DNA from: Selaginella tamariscina
Lineage: Eukaryota; Streptophyta; Lycopodiopsida; Selaginellales; Selaginellaceae
Assembly: GCA_003024785.1 (NCBI GenBank)
Contig: PUQB01000159.1
Span: 414,001-478,000 of the forward strand
Reading direction: 5' to 3'
DNA: 64,000 bases
The notes below the pieces were generated by a model. It saw only the letters and a list, made by a program, of their open reading frames with translations, was not told where the DNA came from and ran no database searches. The stretch's first letter is position 1. Each line of letters opens with the position of its first letter. Shown piece after piece: positions 1-13,700 of this stretch. A program made the position numbers and the translations under genes.

Positions 1-54
1 GGTTAACTGTTGCATTATTTGCCGCGGGAGTGACACAGAGGATCTTTTGTTAAT

Positions 55-130
55 ATGCAACTGTTGCCACTCAAGAGCAGTTCACACTTTCTGTTTAGAT
101 CCTCCTTGGTCGAACGTGTTTTCCCCATGG
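55..130 (+). other. possible first exon at window edge
   Basis: An ATG at 55 opens a reading frame of about 25 codons that runs into a good donor-like site (GTATGT) after position 130. The stretch is clearly richer in G and C than the AT-rich DNA that follows. No partner exon can be seen downstream and the product is not recognised. It may equally be the tail of a gene that lies left of the window. Confidence 0.15.
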
Positions 131-3100
131 GTATGTAACCTTTGCTATAGATAAATCATTTATTGATATTATAATTATTATACTCATATTATAATAATTT
201 AATGATGTTTTATACTTAACAAGAATATGGTCATAGATATATCATAATGTCCGACTACACGTGAGTGAAAAAGAATGTTGTTTGTATGTTGTCTTATATT
301 CATTGGCAATGCCATATGTATGTATGCACTTGTTAAATGCATTCAATTGTTACACATGGTTCAACACATACATACATACATATAGTAGATGGTTAGCATA
401 TACATAAGTATTCTCTTTGCGATTTTTCTCTTGTTTATATTGAGTTCAAACTTAATTATAATTTAAATTACTTAGTATATTATTTTAAATTTATATTATT
501 CTTGTTTCATAATCATTATAGGATATTTTTGAAGTGTTATATTATATAACATATATATAGAGAACTTTTTTAATTCTAAACATAGATTATTCCAATTCTT
601 GAACCTCAATGTGTTATCTGACACACACACACACACACACACACCACACACATGCATGTGTGTGTGTGTGTGGTGTGTGTGTGTAGTTTGGAATTCTGGT
701 CTTCCAAAAATATTTAATAATTAAAATAACGATGCACACATACATACAGAAACATGTGTCTCTGCTACGTAGGTCTACATGTATGTAAGTGTCTAAATAC
801 TTAAGAAAATAAGATATATACATGCACATTTGTGTTTGTGTCCCTGTAATATGTCTTTACAACTACATTATGTATATACATACATACATACATACAACAT
901 AATATATATATTATATATATATATAGATGCTCTTGTTCCCCATTAAACTGTGTAATTAATCTGCATACACATACATATAGATATTTCACATATTATGTAT
1001 TATCTTGGAAGTAATATCACACACACACACGTTGAATTATACATAAGTAACAAAAGTCAGCGAGATATATACTTAACAAATAAATAAATGACAATATCAG
1101 CTATTAAAATTATATATTGTATATATGTATACAGTAGAATTTAATTTTTTGTCTTTGACACATTACATATTTTAGACTTGCAGCCACGTCGGATTGTAAG
1201 TTGTTCATAAGTGTATTTCACATGAGATTTACTGTAATTAATAGAATTTTCCATTTAATGTATTATAACGTACTATTTAGTAAAACAATCACACACACAC
1301 ACATATATATATAAATGTTGCACACATAGACTTTCATCGGAATAGTTGTATACATAGTTTAACATTTATATAAAACATTTACTTAAGTGGTAGATTTTTA
1401 ATCATAGGCTGATTTATTTAGACCTATATTTAGAATTATAGTTAGAATGTAACTGATGTATATGTATATATACATACATACATACATATAGAGACACACA
1501 CACACACACACGAAGGGCTATTGTGTTATATATGTATTTTACTGTATTATATAACCACAGTATATATAGTTGTATACATATTATTTTATACATATATAAA
1601 ATATGTATAAACTCTTAATAAAGTCATCTTCTGTATATATTGGATATTTTGTATTTTAAAATGTAATAAATGCAATGGGCTGAAGTCACCGACTTAATTG
1701 AAATATTCTATTAACTTAACTTAAATATTCGTGATAAATTAGATTAAATTATATGATTAACCTTTTTTGTATACATCATTTTTTATAATGAATTTTTCAA
1801 TCTATCTTTATTATAAAAATATCTTAATTATTAAAACTTATAATATATATTTTAATAAAGAAAGAAGAAAAAACATAACCCTTTTACTATTTTTAATTAA
1901 AGATTAGAGTTTCTTAATATATTTTGTTAATTGGTATAAATATATTTATTATATTAATTTATAAATTAATATCACTAAGATTAAAGGATTTGACATACTG
2001 GTTTGAGACAAGACAATATAATTGTGAAGTATGATATATAACACTTTTAAAATGTTTAAAATGTTCAACTTTAAAATCATTATAAAAAAATTGTACATGT
2101 ATACATTTAAAAATTTAAAAGAATTTATATTCATCATTACAAGTTCGTAGAATTGACATTACTTATTATATTTTATTTAAAAAGTTAATGAATATTATTT
2201 AATTTTAAATAAATTCATACAAAATATGTAAATTATTATCAAACATTCGTTAATTAATGATACATGGTATGTAATATTATTAAATTATAATTTTTAAATG
2301 TTATTTGAGAGAAAACAATTATTTTATTATATTAGTGTGTTTCATAAGTTAAAGTATATTATAAAATATACTTGTTATAATTATTAAAATTACTTTAAAA
2401 CATTACATTTTTTTTATAGATTCTTGAGTTTTACTTACTATATTATTAATTTAAATTATTAAAGTGTATCGACTATTTTACACATAATTCATATATATTT
2501 TATGACACTAATTTTGTCTAAATAAAATTAAAGAAAGAGTTTTAAAAAGAAACTTTAATAAATATTTTAAAATTTTGTATATTAATAGCAAAAGGCATAT
2601 ATAAAAATTATATAATGCTACATGATAAAGGTGATTGAATGTTTGCAAATGATATGAAATAATGTATTAAAAAGTAAAAAGTTATTTAACATAAATTCTT
2701 TTAAAATTTGTATTAAATAATTATAAAAAGTTGTAATAATCTTAAAGTTTTAAGTTAATATTTTTATTAACAAGTTTATAAATTTTATCAATGTAAGAAA
2801 ATTTAAAAAGTAAGTTATAAGCTTCAATGTTTAATTATTTAATAAATATGATCGGAAATATATAATAACACTTTAAAATATTTGAAACTCAAAAAGAAAA
2901 ATTTATTTCTAACTTCAAAATATTTTTGATGTTTTATTTTTTATTTTGATAATGAGATTTTAAATTATTTAATGAAGATTTAAAAAATTATTTTGGTGAT
3001 ACTTTATAATACAATTAAATATGAATATGATTCAAATAACATAATGATACATCATAAATAACAAATTTAAAACTTAAAATATTAATGTATTAATGTTTTT

Positions 3101-4370
3101 ATTACTCTTAATGTTTCAATAAAAGACATAAAAAAAACTTTTTAAAATGTTAATGTTCTAAAAGATGCATATTATGTAGATCATTAAAAATGTGACAAAA
3201 ATATTAAAATTATAATACTCTCACTTTAAAATAAAATATAAGAAGTACTTCCTTCAAATTTGAGTTATGGAAAAATATTTAAAATTTTTTTAATTAATAT
3301 TAATAATTATAACATATTAATTTAATATACCTAACATTAAGGATGTGTTGGCGAATAATTTTTTTTTTAATAAATCATTTGTAACCAAATTTATATTATT
3401 ATCAATATATATTCAAACATGTTACTTGCGTAGCATTACATTTATAATTACATATAAGACTTAAGTCTTATGGTACATTATCTTTCCAAATGTATTATAT
3501 AAATATTTTTTTATTTTAACTATAAAAATTGTTTATATTAATTGTTGAAGCACATTAAACCTCATAATTATATTTTGCATAATAGTAATTAATAATTTTA
3601 TTTCAGCAATGCATTCTTGACATAATTAATACTTTATAAAATTTTTAATTTATTCTTATTATTTTTGGATAAGCACATATAAAAAAATAAAATTTTGTCT
3701 TAATATTTCATATATATATATATAAATAAAAAAACATAGCCATAACAATATGGACACACATGTATTTGTAATAAAAGGTATTTCGGATGGTTATATAATT
3801 CAAATATTGATCAAGATTTTGAACAAAAAAATTATGTAACAATATTTTAGTGTGGTACAATAAAATTCTTGTTTTATTTTAATATAATAAAATACATTAA
3901 TTATAATTTAAATAAAAACTGTTATAAGACTTCTGCAATCTTTCTCACATGCAAACAATATAAGAAAAGTCTCAAATTTTTCTTCAGAAGAGATTGCCAA
4001 CGCACAATGTGTATGTGTGTGTGTGTGTATATACGTGTAGGTGTACAGATATTGTTATCATTTGTGATCTGGAAAGATAAATATAACGTGTAGATACCTT
4101 ACAGGTGAATGATCAATTCTTTAAATATTAAAGTCAAATCTTGTCGCTTTAGACAAAGACAAACAATGGCATATATTATGGCATACATTTCACCTGTGTA
4201 TATGCATTGAATACGTATTACACACTCATGTACACCGTATATATTTGTGTATATTTAGTATTTCCGTGTCAAATTAAGCCACCTTACTGTACATTAGCTC
4301 ATCAAATGGAAGACACGTTGAAACTTCATATTCTCTCTCCGTGTGTATCTTAGCTGTCATATGTAAGCCT
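131..4370. other. AT-rich intergenic DNA without recognisable genes
   Basis: Very AT-rich sequence with short CA/TG, TA and TACA microsatellites. Open frames here are short and low in complexity. Around 1,920-2,060 there is weak similarity to the AT-rich fold-back sequence at 53.8-53.95 kb (TATTAATTTATAAA followed by ACTAAGATTAAA). No gene, tRNA or clear transposon end was found. Confidence 0.5.
620..684. repeat. CA/TG microsatellite palindrome
   Basis: An (AC)n run joins a (TG)n run through a CATGCATG centre. The two halves are reverse complements, including the single CC and GG interruptions, so the stretch can fold as a long perfect hairpin or cruciform. Confidence 0.8.
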
Positions 4371-4379
4371 TCATCTGCA

Positions 4380-4387
4380 TATAAATA
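4380..4387 (+). promoter_or_regulatory. TATA-box candidate for the GASA gene
   Basis: TATAAATA lies 71 bp ahead of the ATG at 4,458, a normal plant TATA-to-start distance if the 5' leader is short. It is chosen by position and match only; the AT-rich surroundings make chance matches likely. Confidence 0.4.
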
Positions 4388-4457
4388 CACATATCTATTC
4401 ATGCAAAACATAGGTTGTATCTGTTTTGTGAATTCATTGAGTTTCTAATTAAGAACA

Positions 4458-5097
4458 ATGGCAGTTCGGTCGTCTTTGTTCGTGATAATGTGCATTCTTG
4501 TGTCTGCGATGATCATCACCCAGGTAGACTGAAAGCTTCGTGCGTGCGTGGTGTGCGTGCGCGTGCGCGTGTGCGTGGGGATATGTATGTACGCACGCAA
4601 GTGTTATACAAGTTTCATGCATATATGTTAAATGTTTGTAGCTTGTAATGTTACAGTATTTAGAGAACGCTCTCTCGTGTATGCAGTTTCTTGTTTAAGT
4701 GTGTGTAATGTATGTAGTACATACACATACACACACGCGCACTTACACAATCACACACATGAGTTTCTTTCAGAATGCACACGTAGTAAGTGGGAGGGAG
4801 CTGTGAACGGTCGGGATCTACTTCAACAAGGACTATTAGTACGTAGTTTCTTTAAGTAATATATATATACAAACTATAGTGTTAAGCTGATAATTTTGAT
4901 TATTGTACGCAGACTGTGATGATAAGTGTAAAAACCGCTGCTCTGCGACATGGAATAAGAAGATGTGTCTGAAGATGTGCAACGTATGCTGTCAGAAATG
5001 CTCTTGTGTTCCTGATGGCCCCAAAGCAGACAAGAGTACATGCGGTTCATGTTACAGTGACATGAAGAACAGCAAGGGAAATTCCAAATGTCCTTGA
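4458..5097 (+). CDS. GASA/snakin-family cysteine-rich secreted peptide
   Basis: The last exon (4,913-5,097) gives a complete GASA domain: twelve cysteines in family order, with CNVCCQKCSCVPDG in the middle and a KCP-stop end. Exon 1 (4,458-4,523) encodes MAVRSSLF followed by a hydrophobic stretch, a typical signal peptide, and ends at CAG/GTAGAC. A middle exon of about 65 bp near 4,774-4,838 is bounded by TTTCAG and GTACGT. Its phase does not join both neighbours cleanly, so either its borders differ or it holds a one-base indel. GASA peptides are small, apoplastic, disulphide-rich proteins linked to gibberellin-responsive growth and antimicrobial defence. The domain is certain; the exact exon structure is not. 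Confidence 0.85.
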
Positions 5098-5158
5098 ACA
5101 CTCACCATCGTGGTGTTTATGAATGTATCTCTACATGTGAAATATACATATATGCAAC

Positions 5159-5412
5159 ATCTCTTCTCTATAACACACACAAACACATGCTCTCTCTAAC
5201 ACGCACGCTCTCTATCACACCCTCCCTCTCTATAAACAACACACTCTCTCTCTCCCTCTCTCTATACACAACATCTCTCTCTCTAACACGCCGCACACAC
5301 CAGTCATGGGCAGCTCTCTCTCTCCCCTCTCTCTAACACACACACACACACTCTCTATAACACGCACACACCAGAGATCTCCTCTCTCTCTACACACACA
5401 CACACCAGTGAT
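5159..5412. repeat. CT/CA-rich minisatellite downstream of GASA
   Basis: Runs of CTCTCT and CACACA alternate with near-copies of a short unit (CACACCAGTGATGGGCAGCT and variants, seen about three times). It lies right behind the GASA stop codon, so it may be part of the 3' UTR or just beyond it. Confidence 0.7.
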
Positions 5413-6450
5413 GGGCAGCTAGTTCAAATTTAGACGTAAAATTATGCAGTATGTATATGTGCGGATAGAACACAATATAAACGTAATGACACTAACAATT
5501 AATATTACCTAGGTAATATAGTTTTAAATAATCAGAAAACATTATGATTTTTGGGAGGTACAAAAGCAGCTGTTGATAAATGATAGAATTGTAAATAAAA
5601 ACAAGTATATAGATGGCGGTGCTACCACGTGGGATGTCACCTACAAACAAACAAGAATGGATTAATTAGAACAACATAATGGTCATTAATTTAATTTAAT
5701 CTTGAATCCCTTGTCTTTATCTGTATAATTCAATCTAGGAAAATTCAAAAATAAAATTTAAAAATAAAATGCATACATAGCTGGGCATCTCACAACCAGT
5801 AGTCTCACAAGGTGGGGACCTTACAACCTCAAATGGCAGAAGAGACGCCACGTAAGTACGAAGGTTACTGGCACGTGTACATGAACAGTATACGTGTTCT
5901 GCCACCTCAGAAAGTCGGGGGTTCGATATTTATCTTCACGCCCCTCGTTTTCTGCAGATTTCTTAGATATGTATGTAGGGCTAGTCCAAGTGCGTGCGTG
6001 CAATGGGAGCGAGACATATGTAGGTTTTGTCAAAAAATCTTTGCAGATTAGGAAATAAAAATCTCCTATGTGGCTATATAAGACACTGGCAGTTGCAATG
6101 TGTGCTTCAAAATCCCTCTTCTTCTCTCTCTTTTCATATCAGTTGCATATAGAGTATTGCATTCTGATGCACGCGGCTTGGCACGGCCTATGTAGACACA
6201 TTCTATGCTGATCTTCTAGGTCGTGTCAAGCTGTGTGCATCACAAGGCACTGCTCTCTTTTTATTTACAGTTATATATATATGGAAGGTGTAGATATGGA
6301 TTCTGAAGCAAGCGTGCGTAGCAGAGCGTGTGTGTTTGTGTGTGTTGTCTCTTCCTCTTAAATGCGTGTGAGTGTACGAGGTTTCCATGTGTCTGAGTGG
6401 GCACAGAAGAGCATATGTGGAGAAAGGCTGTACGCTCTGTGGGTATCTGT

Positions 6451-6501
<51 letters not shown>

Positions 6502-6527
6502 CTGTGTGTGCGATATAGAGAGAGAGA

Positions 6528-6562
<35 letters not shown>

Positions 6563-7001
6563 TGAGAGAGAGAGAGATGTGACCATATGCGATTGTTTTG
6601 GCAGGTTATATTTTACTCATTCTGTCACGTCCTCGTGAAGTGCTCGACTGAAAAGGAGGACTTTGTATATGATTAACACGAGGCATGTGAATCACATTGA
6701 AATAGACTATGTTGGTGGCTGTGTGGACTCCACATAATCCATCCATCTACAGCTACATATTTATTTATAATAAATTCATTTTATATAGTTTTATAATTTA
6801 TATCAACTTATTATATGTTAATAATCAACTAACATATTAAAATATTTCAGTGTTGTTATATTATTAATTAGTGATTTGTAGAGAAAATCTCCATAATATT
6901 CAAACATTTTACAGTTTAATATCTTCAAAATCTCAAAAATGCAACAAATGGCTAATGTATACTGTACACTTGTTGACCAACAATTAAAAGAATGATACAT
7001 A
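5413..7001. other. gap between GASA and ALA1 with no supported gene
   Basis: Holds an (GT)n(GA)n compound microsatellite at about 6,450-6,578 and otherwise unique DNA. Around 5,810-6,050 GC content rises and both strands are open for about 75 codons, but no family is recognised. The GTCGGGGGTTCGA motif near 5,914 resembles a SINE-type box B without a matching box A that I can see. Confidence 0.4.
6450..6578. repeat. compound GT/GA microsatellite
   Basis: (GT)n followed by (GA)n, interrupted and repeated three times. Frames across it are low-complexity and are not genes. Confidence 0.9.
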
Positions 7002-10000
7002 TCATCTTACAGATTGGGGCTGGAGTTCAACTTCCTGTGTGGAGATTGCTGTATTCTTGCTTGTAATCTCAGCCTCACGTGCGATCTGAACATCCAACGG
7101 CCACCACCGCTCCCTTATTACCTTAATTATGAATCGAGGTAGTAAAGCTAGGCATGTTATCAGTAGTAAATCGAACCAGTAGTAAGCAGTCCTCACCATG
7201 TGTTGAGTCACCCTGTTAATATATATAACATGCTTTAGTTCGTGTGCGTGTGTGTGTGAGAGAGAGATGATCTACACTATTTATCATCTTATAATATACA
7301 CACGCATTGATAATAATGGGAAAGTACAGAACCTGTAGAATAGGGACATGACGTGGCATCGGTTATTAAACGATGGTACTTCAAAGATTCCAGAATAAAA
7401 TTAAATTAAATACACAATAGCTTCCAAAGAAACCTTAATATATACATTCCTAATATCATAAACAATTATGAAGCAAAGAAGACGACATTTCAGAACGATC
7501 TAGAGGATATTGAACTACAAATATACCACGCATATACGTATATATGGTCAACCTAAAAGAACAATCTAAGTTTTAATTAAACGTATATATGTATTTATTC
7601 GGTTTCAAGGGAAGTTAAATAAAATAATAAGAACGTACCAGTAGTGTCCTAAGAAAGTTTCAGTAGTGATAGAGTCCAGGATGAAAAGGCAAATCCATGT
7701 GACCAATATAGAACCCCATATAGCCACGTGCATAATCCAGTTCCACGTTTGTACGTCCATAGCTAAGTGCACGTTCACCAATACCACCACTGCAATTATC
7801 CATAGACTCCCAAGGCTCCATATATCCACAGTGCTTTCCTGTTGTAAATAGTTAGCACATGTTGCGTGCGTATGTGCGTGTGTTAAACATGCATAGATAT
7901 ATACTATGTAAACTGGTCAAGAAAATAATGCATTATACTGTAATATATTCACTCTGTTGTATAATACAGTATGTACATTAGTTATACAATATATATAATT
8001 ATCCAGTATAGACAATAAAATTTATCATAATTTGCAGTGATAATGCTGTACAATATATATCATTAGCTGCAGATGATGTTGTACAATGTATATGATTATA
8101 TATAGAGAGAGTATAAACAATATATACATTCATAATCGTATGCATATAAACGTCTACGGCTCGTTTCTTTCTGCTTTTGGCTATGTATATAATGCATACG
8201 TAGGTACACATAAATGTGTATATACCTTGTACGTGAAAAAGGGGACGTAGAACAGAACCAGGCTCTGCCATAGTGTGTCAAGCATCGTAAGCCAGAAGAG
8301 CTTCTGACTGTAAGACTCGTGCTTAGACCAGAACCGTACAGTGGAGGGTAGGAGAGTAGTGTACGCTGGCTCACGTCTTTATCGAATATTGCCACAACAA
8401 CTGTAGGCACGGACGTATACAGGAGCGAGTAAAAAGTAAGATTCCAGTCAAAAACTGCTGTCTGTGAGGAAAAGGTTGTGTACAATATGTACCTGCACAT
8501 CAAAGTCACGTGATATATACGTGTTTTTTTTTATAGAAATGGAATGTATAATGCATAAAGACACATTGACGTGCAATGCATACACATGTAATAAATAATC
8601 ACACACACACACACACGCGCACACAATGTATACATGAGTTTACATCAGACGATTTAGTGTGTGTGTTCGTTTGCATACAGAGATACATTGCATACACCCA
8701 TAATTGGATTTCCTGATCAAAATAATAAATAGATGATAGCACAGACGCACACACCATGATCTGTTTGTATACATATATGACGCATACACAGGAGATCCCA
8801 TTCAGATTTGTGAATATATTTAGCAAGATCACTTCGTGAACCTGTGGATATGTGTTATACAGTAGGTACAAACATATACGCACATAAAATACATATAAAA
8901 ACACGCGTACACACACCGCATGCATACATACGTATATATCTGTATTGTCTACTTTATGGCTGACGAGAATACAACATTTTGTAATATAAGATCAGTCCTG
9001 TGTAACGCTGTGTGCGTACATAGATATATAACAACGTGTGTAAATGCACAATACATATATGCAAGTGCTTTTTATATTTACATGCATGTACACAGAGTAG
9101 ATAACAAGAGGCGCGCGCCCGTGTGTCTACATTGAAGTGCACATTGACATACTATGCAATCTGACTATACGTACATATGTATATAGAAAGTACGTTTATC
9201 TAAACTCACCAGAAAGCATCAGCACAAAAAGTGCATTGCGATAGAAGTTGTAGAGGACCATGTAACCTAATCTTTGATAGTTCCAATGACCATGGACGAG
9301 CAAGAGTTGCTTTAGATATCTGAACTTGGGCATTGCAAAATCGGACGACATCACAGCTTGCCTGCCTTCTTGTCCACTTATACCCACACCCACATCTGCC
9401 ATTTGAATCATGGCGACGTCATTTGCGCCTGTTAACAAATTGACATTAAGAAATAATATAAAAGTTGCTTAATAATATTTTAAAAAGACACATGAAGTTT
9501 CCAACACATTTTGTCATGCTAATTCATGTACACATGTAATACACGCACTTACATGTCAATACATACATGTGTGTGTGCGCGTGCAAGCCGTTAACTCTCA
9601 AATGTACTATGTGTATTCGTGTACTAGCTATATATATTAAGACTTCAACGCACATGGAACAGACACACACACACACACAACTATATATTAATGTATATGT
9701 ATGCATGTGTACATACCATCTCCAATAGCCAGCGTCATTGCTTTGTCTTTCTTCTTGATGAGAGACACAATAGCTGCCTTTTGATATGGAGCAACCCGGC
9801 AACACAAAACCGCTCGACAAGCGGCTGCAACCTCGAAAAGCTGTAAAACAAATTTTGTAGTATAGTAATATAAGATAAAATGCACAAGGAATGCAAATGT
9901 TATAATAAAATTACCTCTTGACTAAGCTCGTCAGAGAGAGCATGAACAAGGCTACTACCGTCAATAATAAGAGCCAAAGAATGCCCGTCTTCAAGAGTCA

Positions 10001-10693
10001 ATTCAGCGCTCCTCTTTGGAGTTACTTTCGTACTCAAAGAAGTCGTCCTCGTACCGTAAGTGGACTTTGCAACTTGCAATGCTTTTCCGCAACCATCCTT
10101 AACAGTACATTATTAGCTTTACTAAACTAACACATTTCGGTTTAACTTTTAACTAGAGATAAATAATACCTTGCTGTTCTCGTTGATGATGATTTGGTGC
10201 ATATTTTCTGTTAGAAGTGCAGATGAGAATCCGATTGATATAGCTGTCTCCTGTTTATCTCCTGTTAAAACCCATACTTTAACCCCAGCTTCCCGCAACG
10301 AAGCTATTGTATCCGGAACCCCGTCCTGAAGTTTATCCTCTATACCTAAGGAAATAAGAAATTCAGTGCATTTTAAGTGTATATTTTACATACGTAGAAC
10401 ATACATACAACAAAATTCTATATATCATAAACAAAGTGCTGTACAAAGTGTGTGGCTGTGTGGACGTGTACTAAGCATATAATATTACTTAACGAACGTA
10501 TGTAATGATTTTATACCTGTAGCAACGAGCAAGGTGAGCTCGTGGCATATGAGACTAGTATAGACAAATACACACTATAAGTTTTAATATATGTTCATCC
10601 ACATGAGTTAGAAAATATATACATAAATATACACACAGGGTATACTTCCGATTATATGTGAAACTACAGCCCTGTATTCACAAACATTGTATA

Positions 10694-10743
<50 letters not shown>

Positions 10744-13700
10744 ATATATATTATATATATGGTGTGTCTGTGTGTGTGCGTGCGTGCGCCTGAGCATTTA
10801 ACTCGATACCTGTAGCACCAAGCAAAGTTAGCCTGCCCTCGACACAACTAGCAGCACCTTGAAGCCTTCAGTTCTATCGGTTAACGCCGTACTCGCTTCG
10901 GAATAAAGCCCACGCCATTTCTCGTACTCAGACCGTACAAGAGTCTTAGATGCCACCACCAGCGTACGGAGCCCGTCCTGTGCGAATTCTTTGAGATGCC
11001 TCAGGGTGGTTTCTCGGATATTGTCAGAATCTGTCTCTGTGTTGACTATGGTCAGCATCTGTGTGTCTGCCCCCTTGACTAATACTTTGACTGTTTTGTC
11101 AGGGCATTCCACGACAACTGACATACGCTTTCTTACACTATCAAACTCGTGGATTCCTAATATCTCATATCTGTAAAGAAAAGAAATACATATTCTCATA
11201 ATAAATAAACAGAAAAATATACGAATGTACAATTGTGCATACAAACATACACCACACACACACACACACACACACACACGTGTGTGTGTGTGTGTGTAGA
11301 CGCACAAGAATTACTAGCATAAGTCATAAATGTCAGGACGGCTTAAACTTAGGAACCAAGTACAGCAATTGTACAACTTCAGTACTTTCAAGTTGAGAAC
11401 AACAGTTGGAAAAACTGCATGAAACATAATATTTGCGTACCTTTGTGAAGTTCCCAGAATGTCAATGACAATAGACGATGCAGTTCGTTCAACGAGAGCA
11501 AACCCATAAGAAGCAGCCGCAGAGACAAGAGCCTGTTCATCAGGAGATTCCCCTTGATAATCTACGTAGCCAGAAGGTTGCATTTCCGCAGAAGCAGCTT
11601 CCATCTCCACTGCCCAGATTCAGACTGGTTGACCCATGTGGGAACTATGGTGTTGCATGCCCGCAAGCACCAAGAAAATACTCCTTGATAAACTCTGCCT
11701 CTAGCGTACCCGTTTGTAACGTCTTCAGAAGATCTGGATCCACTTTCACTCCGTCTTTTGGTTGAACCTTACTAGAAAGAAGTCAAGTAATAAATATATT
11801 ATTGTGTTGTGCGTGTTAATGCGTATTACCTGCATTTTTTAGTTGTTAATCACAACAAATATTCAGATATGCGATGCACATGTATTTACTATCAGTCAAA
11901 TATGCACGCGCGCGCGCACACACACCACACACACAAATCTATATATATGAATATTATGTATGTAGGAGGGTCATTACCTGAAGGTTCGGGATCGACCTTG
12001 CCATTAGCATACTTAACTCCGTTAATACTAGCGGTGTGAAACTCCATCTTATTCTCCGTTAAGGTCCCCGTCTTATCAGAGAACACGTACTTAATCTGTC
12101 CGAGGTCCTCATTAATGTTAAGTGCCCGACACTGTAGTCTACTGTTCGTCTCACTGTGGAACATCTCCTTGTCCCGCACCATGAAATACGTCTGCCCTAA
12201 ACGAACTAGCTCCATGGAAATGTAAAGCGAAAGTGGAATCATAATCTGTATAGAAAGTATTTAGCTCAATGTAGATTCACAATATTCATTACAACACAGG
12301 CCAGGAAATCAATAAAAGACATGCAATATGCGTAAATGTAAATAAGGAATGCCTACTTACACATATAAACAGACATGTAGGGATGCATGCATGTATATAC
12401 GTATACCAACCTGGAAGCTTATGACACAGCTTAAGAACGCAATCACTGCTTCACCGACGAGACCATAGAACATATAGTTGCCACCATCGAGCTTCTTTTG
12501 CTTGTAATAGGGTAATAGATTAAGTTGGTCCCTGTGCCTACGTAACCAAACACCAGTTCCCACCGCTCCCACGAGGCATAGTACAAAGAGAAACACAGAT
12601 AGCCATATCGTTTCCCTGTACAGAAGTTCTATTAGCACTCGAACTGTCAACATTCTCGGGGTGTGTCTATAGACATAAACCCAAACACAAACACGTTTGC
12701 ATATACCTGTTCATCTGCTGCTCCAGTTTACTTCTCTTGGATTGGGCACCCGAACTGTTGAGCATGGCCTTGGTCTCTTTCCCACAGTATACAGCAATGC
12801 CCACAACCCATTCCGTGTTCTTCAGCTCACAACCCCTAAGGATAATATTATTCGGACCAAGTGGTAGCCGAATTCCATTCGGATCATCAGTATCTAGATC
12901 CAGAAACCCCTTAAACTCGTAGATGTTCCTATTGGGATGCTCGCAGTTTAAAACTCCACTGATGGGAAGATTCTCTGGATGCCTCATTAGAGTCTCCTGA
13001 TGTGCATATCTCGTTTTAAGATTCGATTCACCATCGAGATTAGTTGTTTGCACGTACGCTACTCCGCTTGGATCACTGGTCCCTAGTAATACCATATCGC
13101 ATGGAACCGTCTCATTTGCATGGAACTTTATAATTACAGCGTCAGGGTACACAAGTAGATACATAGAAATGCTTCTTATACTCTAATATAAGAAAATGAG
13201 AAAATGTGTAGATGCATATGCAGATTAAACTCATCGGTTTTGCAGCTAAATGAGTATATATGCATTCTATATGTGTACGTACCTTTAACAGCTGCCCCAC
13301 TTGGACCTTCTTCCATTTCTGCGGATGATATCCGCCATCTTGAAACACGTTAGCCAGCCTATATAATTTCTCAAAGTGAAAAGAATTCATACTTGACTGT
13401 TTTCTTAAGAATTGATGCATTACCTGTTGTTCTCCACATGATCCGACTTGCGACGAGCCCAATCCTCATAACCATCTTTCACAGCAGTGACGAACAGAAC
13501 CACTACGAGGGGTATCATAGAAGCAGTTCTACCAAAGACTGCCAACATGGGCAGCTGATTGAGAATCGCAATGATGAGAAAGTACACGTATGCTAGCCTG
13601 TGAAACTGCTCGAAAAGGTTTCGAGGAATAAAATTGTACCAAGTGTATTTGCTCGTCCGGACCCTGTTCCCTGCCATTTCATATCTCTCATTTGATCTAA

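Noticed and set aside
2160-3800. Long AT-rich stretch considered as organellar insert or MITE cluster
   Set aside because: No organellar gene, no terminal repeats and no clear target duplications were seen.
5905-5935. Box B-like GGTTCGA, considered as tRNA or SINE
   Set aside because: No cloverleaf, no clear box A at the right distance and no poly-A end.
6203-6586. 127-codon minus-strand frame rich in Ser-Leu and Thr-His
   Set aside because: It is a translation of GA/GT microsatellites.
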